DNA of 11,564 nucleotides from NCBI GenBank assembly GCA_034003585.1, contig JAVEYH010000111.1:1-11564 (forward strand), in the 5' to 3' direction. Position 1 is the stretch's first letter; every line of letters starts with the position of its first letter. Position numbers and translations under genes: made by a program. Below the pieces are notes generated by a model that saw only the letters and a list, made by a program, of their open reading frames with translations, was not told where the DNA came from and did not search any database. The stretch is from JAPXSY01 sp034003585. GTDB taxonomy: Bacteria; Verrucomicrobiota; Kiritimatiellia; RFP12; UBA1067. Below, one piece after another: positions 1 through 6,303 of this stretch.

Positions 1-27
1 CTCCTTGGGTACGGGTCCAACTTCGGA

Positions 28-56
28 TTGGTTTCCGGGACGGTTTCGGCTAAACT
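28..56 (+). promoter_or_regulatory. Possible weak sigma-70 promoter for galE
   Basis: TTGGTT at 28-33 and TAAACT at 51-56 are separated by 17 bases, and the -10-like element lies 26 bases before the galE ATG. Only about half of the -35 positions match TTGACA, so this is a weak candidate. The 5' flank of galE is cut by the window edge, and an upstream operon promoter is equally possible. Confidence 0.28.
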
Positions 57-82
57 GGCGCTGTTTTTCAGAAAGGACCCCC

Positions 83-1105
83 ATGAGAATTCTGGTTACC
101 GGCGGCGCCGGGTTCATCGGCAGCCACACCTCGGTCGAGTTGCTGCAGGCCGGGCACGAAATCGTGATTGTCGACAACCTCTGCAACAGCAGCGAGGAGA
201 GCGTGCGGCGCGTTGCGGAGATCACCGGTGCGCGGCCGGTTTTCCGCAAGGTTGATTTGCTGGACCGGGAGGCGCTCGACGCAGTCTTTGCGGAGGACGG
301 GCCGTTTGATGCGGTGATCCATTTTGCGGCCCTCAAGGCGGTCGGCGAATCCGTGGGCATTCCTCTCGCCTACTACCGCAACAACCTCTCGGGGACGATC
401 ACGCTCTGCGAGGTGATGGCGGCGCGCGGCTGCCGCAACATGGTTTTCAGCTCCTCCGCGACCGTCTACGGTGATCCCGCCTCCGTGCCGATCCGCGAAG
501 AGTTCCCCACGCCCGGCGCCACCAACCCGTACGGCTGGACCAAACTGATGATGGAGCAGATTTTCCGCGACCTGCATCGGGCCGACCCGGCGTGGAACAT
601 CATCCTGCTGCGCTACTTCAACCCGATCGGCGCGCACGCGAGCGGCCGGATCGGCGAGGATCCCGCGGGTATCCCCAACAACCTGTTGCCCTATGTTGCC
701 CAAGTGGCCGTAGGCCGCCTTTCCTCTCTGTCGGTTTTCGGTAATGATTACCCGACGCACGACGGCACGGGCGTGCGGGACTACATTCACGTGGTGGATC
801 TGGCGGTCGGCCATCTGAAGGCGCTGGAATTCCTCCGTACCGGGCCGGGTCTGGAGGTGTTCAATCTGGGGACCGGCAAGGGAAACAGCGTGTTGGATGT
901 GGTGCGGGCCTTCGAGCAGGCCTCGGGCCGTGCTGTGCCGTACCGGATCATGCCGCGCCGCCCCGGTGACGTGGCCGCCTGTTGGGCCGATCCCGCCAAG
1001 GCGGAGCGCGTGCTCGGCTGGAAAGCCGCGCGCGATCTGCGTGTCATGTGCGAAGACGCCTGGCGGTGGCAGTCTGCCAATCCCAACGGATACGCGGGAG
1101 GCTGA
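83..1105 (+). CDS. galE: UDP-glucose 4-epimerase
   Basis: Interconverts UDP-glucose and UDP-galactose using tightly bound NAD; it belongs to the Leloir pathway and supplies UDP-galactose for surface glycans in the cytoplasm. The 340-residue product has the usual length for the extended short-chain dehydrogenase/reductase family. Visible motifs are the N-terminal Rossmann signature GGAGFIG at residues 7-13, the SSSATVYG strand at 123-130, and the catalytic YGWTK (Tyr150, Lys154) followed by the substrate-side LRYFNPIGAH. I chose the ATG at 83 because AAAGGA lies 5 bases upstream and the protein then begins MRILVTGG; an upstream in-frame ATG at 5 would add 26 unrelated residues. The stop codon is 2 bases before the start of the uracil-DNA glycosylase gene, so the two are very likely co-transcribed. 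Recognition is firm. Confidence 0.96.
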   Translation: MRILVTGGAGFIGSHTSVELLQAGHEIVIVDNLCNSSEESVRRVAEITGARPVFRKVDLLDREALDAVFAEDGPFDAVIHFAALKAVGESVGIPLAYYRNNLSGTITLCEVMAARGCRNMVFSSSATVYGDPASVPIREEFPTPGATNPYGWTKLMMEQIFRDLHRADPAWNIILLRYFNPIGAHASGRIGEDPAGIPNNLLPYVAQVAVGRLSSLSVFGNDYPTHDGTGVRDYIHVVDLAVGHLKALEFLRTGPGLEVFNLGTGKGNSVLDVVRAFEQASGRAVPYRIMPRRPGDVAACWADPAKAERVLGWKAARDLRVMCEDAWRWQSANPNGYAGG

Positions 1106-1107
1106 CC

Positions 1108-1938
1108 GTGTCGGAGTGGGCCGACATTCTGGACGGTCTCACCGACCAGATCACGCTCCTCAAAGAATTGGGGCTGCGCACCGTGGAACTCGATCCCGCT
1201 GTGGTGCGGGCACTGGAACGGCGTGCCGCCGCGCCGGCCGCCGCGCCGCGTCCCGCAGCGGGGCGCAGGCAGCCGGCGGTCCCGCCCCCCATCGCGCCCG
1301 AGCCTTTCACGGCACCCCGCATCGGCCCGGTCGAGGAGACGCAGGCCCTCTCTCCTGAGGCCCGGCGCGCCGCACTTGACGAACTTGCGGCCCGCATCGC
1401 CTCCTGCACCTCCTGCCCGCTGCACCAGAACCGTAGCCGGACCGTTCCGGGCCAGGGGAATTTCAATTGCCCGGACATTCTGTTCATCGGCGAGGCGCCC
1501 GGCGCGGAGGAGGACCAGCAGGGCGTGCCGTTCGTCGGCGCCGCGGGCCAGTTGCTGACGCGCATGATCGCTGCCATGGGCTATACCCGCGACGAGGTGT
1601 TCATCGCCAACATCTGCAAATGCCGTCCGCCCCGTAACCGGCAGCCGACACCGGACGAGGCCGCGACCTGCCTGGCCTATCTGCGGCAGCAGATCCGCCT
1701 CATCCGGCCGAAAACCATTGTGCTTCTGGGCGGCACGGCCATCAAGACGCTGCTGGACACCCAGATCGGCGTCAACCGGATCCAGGGCGAGTGGACCCAG
1801 TATGAGGGCATCCCCGTCATGCCGACCTTCCACCCCTCCTATCTGCTGCGCTTCGAACCCGCCAAACGCGATGCCTGGCGCGCGCTCAAACGGGTGCTCG
1901 CGCATCTCGGCAAACCGGTACCCTCCCCCGCGCGGTGA
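1108..1938 (+). CDS. Family-4 uracil-DNA glycosylase (Fe-S)
   Basis: Removes uracil from DNA in base-excision repair. The 276-residue product has the family-4 signatures: GEAPGAEED at residues 128-136 (uracil-binding/catalytic loop), FVGAAGQLL just after it, and HPSYLLR at 242-248 (DNA-intercalating loop region). Four likely [4Fe-4S] ligands are Cys100 and Cys103 (CTSC) plus Cys172 and Cys188 in the CRPPRN region. The GTG start at 1108 is chosen because GGGAGG at 1095-1100 sits 7 bases upstream; an ATG at 982 in the same frame would overlap most of the end of galE. About 95 residues precede the first cluster cysteine, including an Ala/Pro/Arg-rich linker at about 36-75, so the protein is longer than minimal family-4 enzymes of roughly 200 residues. 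It appears translationally coupled to galE. Confidence 0.93.
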   Translation: MSEWADILDGLTDQITLLKELGLRTVELDPAVVRALERRAAAPAAAPRPAAGRRQPAVPPPIAPEPFTAPRIGPVEETQALSPEARRAALDELAARIASCTSCPLHQNRSRTVPGQGNFNCPDILFIGEAPGAEEDQQGVPFVGAAGQLLTRMIAAMGYTRDEVFIANICKCRPPRNRQPTPDEAATCLAYLRQQIRLIRPKTIVLLGGTAIKTLLDTQIGVNRIQGEWTQYEGIPVMPTFHPSYLLRFEPAKRDAWRALKRVLAHLGKPVPSPAR

Positions 1939-1942
1939 GGCC

Positions 1943-2002
1943 GGGGGGAACGCCGAACGCCAAACGCAGAAGTTTGGTCCCGTTCGGCATGGAGTGCCCC
2001 CC
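1943..2002. repeat. Long imperfect hairpin after the glycosylase gene
   Basis: Nested inverted repeats start 4 bases after the stop. GGGGGG (1943-1948) faces CCCCCC (1997-2002), GCCGAACG (1952-1959) faces CGTTCGGC (1981-1988), and CCAAAC (1960-1965) faces GTTTGG (1972-1977) across a 6-base loop; TCC is bulged on the 3' side. The core is 14 paired bases. No T-run follows, so it is not a textbook intrinsic terminator. It could still stop or stabilise the galE-glycosylase transcript, or be a dispersed palindromic repeat. Confidence 0.6.
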
Positions 2003-2051
2003 TGTAAAACAAAGCATTCCTTAAGATTTCGTCGGCGTCGGGGTGCTATAG

Positions 2052-2120
2052 GGATCAGGATCGAAACCGATGAAATGCGACGGAATTCGATAGCGATCCC
2101 GATAGCGATAGCGATTTCGA
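2052..2120. repeat. CGATAGCGAT short iterated repeat block
   Basis: CGATAGCGAT occurs at 2088-2097, 2100-2109 and 2106-2115 (the last two overlap). It sits within a stretch built largely of CGAT, GATC and TCGAAA words, with TCGAAA near 2061 and TTTCGA at 2115-2120 in opposite orientation. This is low-complexity, partly palindromic intergenic DNA without a credible reading frame. Its role is unknown. Confidence 0.5.
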
Positions 2121-2168
2121 CTGTGCCTCTTTGCAAAAATGGAATTGTTTCCCGGGAGTCTCGTCTCG

Positions 2169-2197
2169 TTGACACGTATCTGCGCGCCTTGTATCAT
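2169..2197 (+). promoter_or_regulatory. Near-consensus sigma-70 promoter for the ETF-QO-like gene
   Basis: A perfect TTGACA (2169-2174) is followed after exactly 17 bases by TATCAT (2192-2197), which matches TATAAT at five of six positions. Transcription would begin near 2204, leaving a leader of about 38 bases before the ATG at 2242. This is the best-looking promoter in the window and implies independent, fairly strong expression of the downstream flavoprotein gene. Confidence 0.72.
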
Positions 2198-2241
2198 GGC
2201 CGGCAGAAAAAACATGAGGCGGACGTAAGCAAGGACAGACC

Positions 2242-4095
2242 ATGACAGCAGAGAGACAATCGATGGAAGCCGATATCGTGTGTGTGGGGTTCGGGCCGGC
2301 CACGGCCGGATTTCTGACCACGCTGACCCGGGCCATGATGAAGCCTGACGGCACGCCCGCTTTCGAGAGCAAGGTGATGCCGGGCATGCCGCTGCAGGTG
2401 ATGTGCTACGAACGCGCCGACGACATCGGGTTCGGCGTCTCCGGCATCGTCACCAAGGGTCGCCACATCCGCGCCTCGTTCCCCGATCTCGATCTGGCGA
2501 AGGAGATTCCCAACGCGGCGGAAGTCAGCCACGAGGCGGTCGCCTACCTTTTCGACACCGTGGGTGCCAGCCGCCGCAGCGCGGGCACGAAATTCATGGA
2601 CGGGGTCTTCCGATACGGCCGGTTCGCCATGCGCAAGGCCCCTTCGGCCGCAGAGCTGCCGTGGATCCCACCCTTCCTGCGCAAAGACCCGGGGCTGGTG
2701 ATGTCGATGGGCTCGTTCCTGTCGTGGTGCGGCGCGCGGCTCATGGGGTCCGGCCTGGTGCAGATCTGGCCGGGAACACCGGTCAGCGCCCCGCTGCTGG
2801 AGGGTGATGCGGTGGTCGGCGTGCGCCTGACAGACCAGGGCGTGGACAAGAAGGGCAACCCCGAGGCCGCCTACATGCCGGGAATGGACATCCGCGCGCG
2901 CCTGACCGTGGTCGGCGACGGACCGGTCGGCGCGGTCGGCCGCAAGCTGGACCGCCAATTCGGGCTCCCCGAAGGCCACCACCAGCACGACTGGGCCGTG
3001 GGCATGAAGGCCGTGGTCGAGCTGCCCGCCTCGTGTGACCTCAAACCCGGAACGGTTCTCCACACGCTGGGTTTCCCCGAGCCCGAGATTTTCGGGTTCC
3101 TGTACGTCTATCCCGACCGCACCGCCTCGCTCGGCATCTTCGTGCCCTCGTGGATGGACAGTCCGATCCGCACCACGTACCGTTATCTGCAGCACTGGAT
3201 GCAACACCCGTACCTGTGGCGTCACCTCCAGGGCGGTACGCTGCGCTCGTGGGGCGCGAAGTCGCTGCAGGAGTCCGGCGCGCGCGGCGAACCCTATCTG
3301 GTCGGCGACGGCTTCGCCCGCATCGGCGAGGGCTCCGGCACCACCAACGTGCTCACCAACTCCGGCGTGGACGAGGCGTGGCGCAGCGGTGTGCTGCTGG
3401 CCGAAGGCGTAATCGACCTGCTCTCTCGCGACCAGCCCTTCACCAAGGCCGCGCTGACCGGCGCGTACGTGCGCCGCCGCCGTCAGGATCCGCTCGACGC
3501 CGAGCTGCAGGCCGCCAAGAAGGCGCGCGACGGTTTCGGCAAAGGGTTCATGCCCGGAATGCTGGGCACCGGCATGACCGGCATGACCCGCGGGATGCTC
3601 AATCTTTCGGTCGAGTCGGTCCCCCCCTCGCAGCGCATCCCGACGCTGGAAAGCGTCTATGGCGGGCGCATCGCGCCGGAAGCGCTCAGCGAGGCGGTCA
3701 CACAGTGCGCCAAAGCCAGGCAGCCCCTGCACGATACGGTCATGACGCTGGCCGGCTGGCCCGAGATTTCCTTTGACGGCACGCTGCTGATGTCACACCA
3801 GGACGCGCTCTTCAAGGGCGGGAAGGTGCAGGCCGCGGGCGGCTTCGCCGATCATGTGACCTTCGCGGATTCCGCGCTCTGCGCCGCCTGCACCGAACGC
3901 ACCTGCATCGAGATCTGCTCGGCCCAGGCCCTGATGCCCGGCGGGGAGGGCGGCACGCCCGAGTTCGACCGCGAGAAGTGCGTCCACTGCGGCGCCTGCA
4001 TCTGGAGCTGTTCCAAGGCCCTGCCGCAAGACCCCGAGCGCGCCAACATCGAGTTCGGCGCCGGTTCCGGCGGTCTGCACTCGAACGAGAACTGA
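2242..4095 (+). CDS. ETF:quinone oxidoreductase-like flavoprotein with fused ferredoxin domain
   Basis: Probably takes electrons from a reduced electron-transfer flavoprotein through FAD and Fe-S centres to a membrane quinone. The 617-residue product has an N-terminal FAD-binding segment (VGFGPATAGF, residues 15-24) and a second FAD-contact region around 350-390 containing GDGFARIGEGSGTTN and a GVDEAWRSG helix, as in the FixC/ETF-QO family. The C-terminal ferredoxin-like domain (about 530-617) corresponds to FixX. Its cysteines are 547, 550, 555, 559 (CX2CX4CX3C) and 580, 583, 586, 590 (CX2CX2CX3C). Known ETF-QO and FixX proteins carry one [4Fe-4S] cluster, so eight cysteines suggest two. The third Gly of the usual GxGxxG is Thr21. 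ATG 2242 has AAGGA 6 bases upstream; Met8 (2263) is a fallback start. No etfA or etfB is in the window. The superfamily call is firm; the exact electron partners are inferred. Confidence 0.78.
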   Translation: MTAERQSMEADIVCVGFGPATAGFLTTLTRAMMKPDGTPAFESKVMPGMPLQVMCYERADDIGFGVSGIVTKGRHIRASFPDLDLAKEIPNAAEVSHEAVAYLFDTVGASRRSAGTKFMDGVFRYGRFAMRKAPSAAELPWIPPFLRKDPGLVMSMGSFLSWCGARLMGSGLVQIWPGTPVSAPLLEGDAVVGVRLTDQGVDKKGNPEAAYMPGMDIRARLTVVGDGPVGAVGRKLDRQFGLPEGHHQHDWAVGMKAVVELPASCDLKPGTVLHTLGFPEPEIFGFLYVYPDRTASLGIFVPSWMDSPIRTTYRYLQHWMQHPYLWRHLQGGTLRSWGAKSLQESGARGEPYLVGDGFARIGEGSGTTNVLTNSGVDEAWRSGVLLAEGVIDLLSRDQPFTKAALTGAYVRRRRQDPLDAELQAAKKARDGFGKGFMPGMLGTGMTGMTRGMLNLSVESVPPSQRIPTLESVYGGRIAPEALSEAVTQCAKARQPLHDTVMTLAGWPEISFDGTLLMSHQDALFKGGKVQAAGGFADHVTFADSALCAACTERTCIEICSAQALMPGGEGGTPEFDREKCVHCGACIWSCSKALPQDPERANIEFGAGSGGLHSNEN

Positions 4096-4154
4096 CCGCA
4101 AAAAGAAACGCGGCGCGCGGAATCGGTTCGTGACAGGGGAGGGGCGAAGGTCAT

Positions 4155-4305
4155 GCGCTTCTGGTGAGAAGCGCGGACAGGCGAGTCGGGAGCGCGGGCG
4201 TCCCCGCCCGCCACAGCGTTTCGGCCAAAGCCCCCTTGCAAGCCGGTCACCCCTGTGATACCGTAAACACCCGACAGTACCGTGTCGGATGAGATCCGGA
4301 CACGG
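4155..4305. other. Hairpin-dense intergenic DNA after the ETF-QO-like gene
   Basis: Four separate inverted repeats are visible. GCGCTTCT/AGAAGCGC (4155-4174) has an 8-bp stem and GGTG loop. GCGGGCG/CGCCCGC (4194-4211) has a 7-bp stem and TCCC loop. CGGTCAC with GTG plus ACCG lies at 4244-4263. At 4271-4305 there are two mutually exclusive folds: CCGACA/TGTCGG (4271-4288), or CCGTGTCGGAT pairing with ATCC plus GACACGG (4280-4305). None is followed by a T-run. The first hairpin may end the upstream transcript; the rest may be dispersed repeats or part of a long metK leader. I see no gene between 4096 and 4468. Confidence 0.5.
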
Positions 4306-4345
4306 GTAGTTTCTGAATGCGTAATTCGTTTGTGTATAAGGATTT

Positions 4346-4443
4346 GCAAAGTTTACGGAAAGGGATTTCCGCATACTTTGCGGGGACGGAGTCTTTCTCA
4401 GGCCCGTCCGGAAAAGGGACGCCGCGGGAAGTTTTTCTTCCCG
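4346..4443 (+). promoter_or_regulatory. Structured leader upstream of metK (candidate RNA regulator)
   Basis: Three consecutive stems lie 25-123 bases before the metK start. GCAAAGT/ACTTTGC (4346-4352 with 4375-4381) encloses CGGAAA/TTTCCG (4356-4361 with 4366-4371) across a 3x3 internal loop. GGACGG/CCGTCC pairs 4384-4389 with 4404-4409. CGGGAAG/CTTCCCG (4425-4443) has a T5 loop. GTCC at 4406-4409 can instead pair with GGAC at 4417-4420, a mutually exclusive alternative. metK is a classic SAM-riboswitch target, but I see no SAM-I, SAM-II or SAM-III consensus here. A weak TATAAG at 4335-4340 could be the -10. Regulatory function is inferred from structure and position only. Confidence 0.4.
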
Positions 4444-4468
4444 TACCCTATCTTAAAGGATAACACCC

Positions 4469-5653
4469 ATGAGCAAGATGATGACGCGCCACGTGTACAC
4501 CTCCGAATCGGTTTCGGAAGGCCATCCGGATAAGGTGTGCGACCAGATCTCCGACGCGATCCTGGACGCCTGTCTGGTGAACGATCCCGCGGCGCACGTG
4601 GCATGCGAGACGGCGGTAGGCTCCAACCTTGTCGTCAACGTCGGCGAGATCACCTGCAAGAATTGGGATCAAATCAATCCCGAGAAAATCGCGCGTGAGG
4701 TGGTGCGGGACATCGGATACGACACACCGTCGGAAGGCTTCAGCTTCGACACCTTCAACTATGTCTGCGCGCTGCACGGACAGTCGGTCGATATCGCGCG
4801 CGGCGTGAACAAGGTGAAGCCCGAGGATCAGGGCGCGGGCGACCAGGGCATGATGTTCGGCTATGCCTCGAACGCCACGCGGCAGCTCATGCCGGCGCCG
4901 ATCATCTTCTCGCACTCGCTGCTGCAGTTCTTCACGACGCTGCGCAAGAACGGCGAGATCGCCTATCTGCGTCCCGACTCGAAGGCCCAGGTCAGCGTGC
5001 TGCATGAGGACGGCGCCGCCAAAGAGATCACCGCCGTCGTGATTTCGCACCAGACCCGCGAAGTGCCGATCACGCGTATCCGCAAGGAGTTGGAGGAAGC
5101 CGCGCGCGCCTTTCTCAAAGACACCGGCATGCTGACCAACAAAACCAAGTTCTACATCAATCCCACCGGACGCTTCGTGGTCGGCGGTCCCTGCGGCGAT
5201 TCCGGCGTGACCGGCCGCAAGATCATCGTCGACACCTACGGCGGCGTCGGCTCGCACGGCGGCGGCGCCTTCTCCGGCAAGGACCCCTCGAAGGTCGACC
5301 GCTCGGCCGCCTACTATTGCCGCTACGCCGCGAAAAATATCGTGGCCGCGGGCCTCGCCGCCAAATGCGAGATCCAGGTCGCCTACGCCATCGGCGTGGC
5401 CAAGCCGCTCAGCATCAATGTCAGCACCTACGGCACCGGCCGGATTGCCGATGAGAAAATCGCCAAGATCCTGATGGCGAATGAGATCTTCGATTTCCGC
5501 CCCGGCATGCTGATCCGGGACCTCGGCCTCACCAAACCGAAGGGCTGGTCCTACCGCAAGACCTCCAACTACGGGCACTTCGGCCGTGACGGCTTCCCGT
5601 GGGAAAAGACCGACCGCCTCACCGCCCTCCGTTCCGCCGCCGGGCTGAGGTAA
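4469..5653 (+). CDS. metK: S-adenosylmethionine synthetase (methionine adenosyltransferase)
   Basis: Makes SAM from methionine and ATP in the cytoplasm. The 394-residue product is close to the usual length of about 385-400. Visible signatures are SEGHPDKVCDQISDAILD near the N-terminus (His19, Asp21, Lys22 at the ATP/Mg site), GAGDQGMMFGYA from residue 122, and the glycine-rich GGGAFSGKDPSKVDRSA from 264. The ATG at 4469 is preceded at 8 bases by AAAGGA; Met4 and Met5 are alternatives but lie too close to that site. The upstream 373 bp are gene-free and highly structured. ahcY, the next functional gene on the same strand, belongs to the same methyl cycle, but a decayed GxxExxY locus lies between them. 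Identification is firm. Confidence 0.97.
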   Translation: MSKMMTRHVYTSESVSEGHPDKVCDQISDAILDACLVNDPAAHVACETAVGSNLVVNVGEITCKNWDQINPEKIAREVVRDIGYDTPSEGFSFDTFNYVCALHGQSVDIARGVNKVKPEDQGAGDQGMMFGYASNATRQLMPAPIIFSHSLLQFFTTLRKNGEIAYLRPDSKAQVSVLHEDGAAKEITAVVISHQTREVPITRIRKELEEAARAFLKDTGMLTNKTKFYINPTGRFVVGGPCGDSGVTGRKIIVDTYGGVGSHGGGAFSGKDPSKVDRSAAYYCRYAAKNIVAAGLAAKCEIQVAYAIGVAKPLSINVSTYGTGRIADEKIAKILMANEIFDFRPGMLIRDLGLTKPKGWSYRKTSNYGHFGRDGFPWEKTDRLTALRSAAGLR

Positions 5654-5661
5654 TCGTATTC

Positions 5662-5678
5662 TTCGCAAAGGCCGCAAA
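5662..5678 (+). repeat. Left arm of inverted repeat flanking the broken GxxExxY gene
   Basis: TTCGCAAAGGCCGCAAA here and TTTGCGTGGTTTGCGAA at 6263-6279 are reverse complements at 14 of 17 positions, the three mismatches being the central bases. The pair brackets the GxxExxY pseudogene. It shares the CGCAAA word with the repeats around the intact GxxExxY gene near 11 kb. Confidence 0.5.
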
Positions 5679-5682
5679 AAAA

Positions 5683-5742
5683 ATCGAAAAAGCGTGGATA
5701 CCTCGCTCACGAATACGTGAACGGCATACCATCTTTTTCGAT
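5683..5742. repeat. Hairpin between metK and the GxxExxY pseudogene
   Basis: ATCGAAAAAG (5683-5692) and CTTTTTCGAT (5733-5742) are perfect 10-base reverse complements, with an inner TCACG/CGTGA stem at 5707-5720. It lies 30 bases after the metK stop. The A/T-runs inside the stem could give terminator activity in either direction, but there is no run of T outside the stem, so this is uncertain. Confidence 0.45.
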
Positions 5743-5785
5743 GCGAAAAGGTGGTTGAGCACGCAGAGGTGGTGAAAGGCCGAAG

Positions 5786-6220
5786 ATGCACCCTCTTTAT
5801 GCACAGGCAAACATTTTGACGGCTGATGTGATAGGAGCCGCAATCGAAGTTTTCCGGCATTTTGGCCCAAGCCTGTTGGAATCCATCTACACGCGAAGTC
5901 TTGCTCGATAACTGATGTTGCACGGACATCGTGTACAGACGGAAAAACGTATAAACATTGAGTATAAAGGCTTTGTTTTTGAAGAGACTTTGCGATTTGA
6001 CTTGATGGTCAATGAGTGCCTGTTGATTGAATCTAAAGTCTCTGAAATTGGCATCCGGCCTGAGAATAGACACCAGCTCTTGAGTTACCAGAAATTAATG
6101 GATATTCCTTTGGGGTTGATCTTTAATTTTGGTGATGCCCGGTTTGGTGATCGCGGTATTCAACGGGTAATACTCAAGGGCGCAGACAATGAAGTTCCTG
6201 CAGCGCGTTCACCTGTATGA
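5786..6220 (+). pseudogene. GxxExxY family protein (PD-(D/E)XK fold), broken by a nonsense codon
   Basis: Reading from the ATG at 5786 (GAAAGG 6 bases upstream) gives a family-typical N-terminus, VIGAAIEVFRHFGPSLLESIY, over 41 codons. TAA at 5909-5911 follows, then the frame continues with no shift to 6220. The expected codon at the stop is Glu (R-E-L in relatives), so a single GAA-to-TAA change explains it. The second half keeps the nuclease-fold core: FDLMV (Asp) followed by LLIESK (Glu-x-Lys), then GLIFNFG near the end. The eponymous motif is also damaged: SLLESIY replaces GxxExxY. An ATG at 5915 might start a 101-residue fragment. The region is visibly richer in A+T than metK and ahcY on either side, suggesting foreign origin. 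Function of the family is unknown. Confidence 0.8.
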
Positions 6221-6260
6221 CGTCCGCGTATTCGCGGGCGAGTCATCAGAGTGAACGCGC
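6203..6260. repeat. Long hairpin at the 3' end of the pseudogene, upstream of ahcY
   Basis: GCGCGTTCAC (6203-6212) pairs perfectly with GTGAACGCGC (6251-6260). Inside it, CTG pairs with CAG, ATGA with TCAT, and CGTCCGCG with CGCGGGCG around a TATT loop. In total there are about 25 paired bases in a 58-base element with only single- or two-base bulges. The stop codon of the broken GxxExxY frame lies inside the 5' arm. No T-run follows. It could be the end of a mobile element, a terminator variant, or a structured leader of ahcY. I see no match to the known SAH riboswitch core. Confidence 0.65.
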
Positions 6261-6262
6261 CC

Positions 6263-6279
6263 TTTGCGTGGTTTGCGAA
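6263..6279 (-). repeat. Right arm of inverted repeat flanking the broken GxxExxY gene
   Basis: This is the partner of 5662-5678 in opposite orientation, 14 of 17 matching. It ends 24 bases before the ahcY start, leaving the ahcY ribosome-binding site intact. Confidence 0.5.
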
Positions 6280-6303
6280 AAATGAACAAGAAGGTCTAAG
6301 TTT

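Noticed and set aside
787..2175. Long minus-strand open frame (462 codons) opposite galE and the glycosylase
   Set aside because: It lies antisense to two confidently identified genes, is Arg/Gly/Ala-rich, and shows no recognisable motif. G+C-rich codon use commonly opens the opposite strand.
2194..3732. Minus-strand open frame of 512 codons opposite the ETF-QO-like gene
   Set aside because: His/Arg/Gly-rich low-complexity translation without domains, fully overlapping a gene with clear FAD and Fe-S motifs.
4155..4174. Intrinsic terminator of the ETF-QO-like gene
   Set aside because: The 8-bp stem is good, but the following sequence is GGACAGG with no T-run, so terminator function is not supported by sequence alone.
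4096..4468. A known SAM-I, SAM-II or SAM-III riboswitch upstream of metK
   Set aside because: I looked for the conserved core words by eye and did not find them; the region is listed only as an unassigned structured leader.
4448..6073. Minus-strand open frame of 541 codons opposite metK and the GxxExxY pseudogene
   Set aside because: It spans a strong metK gene and an A+T-rich insert with no family resemblance; a shadow frame.
5915..6220. Independent 101-residue gene starting at ATG 5915
   Set aside because: Family similarity continues in frame upstream of the TAA to 5786, so this is better read as the 3' part of one broken gene; reinitiation is noted only as a possibility.
6200..6303. SAH riboswitch upstream of ahcY
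   Set aside because: A strong hairpin is present, but the conserved SAH-riboswitch core is not recognisable and the hairpin overlaps the end of the pseudogene.
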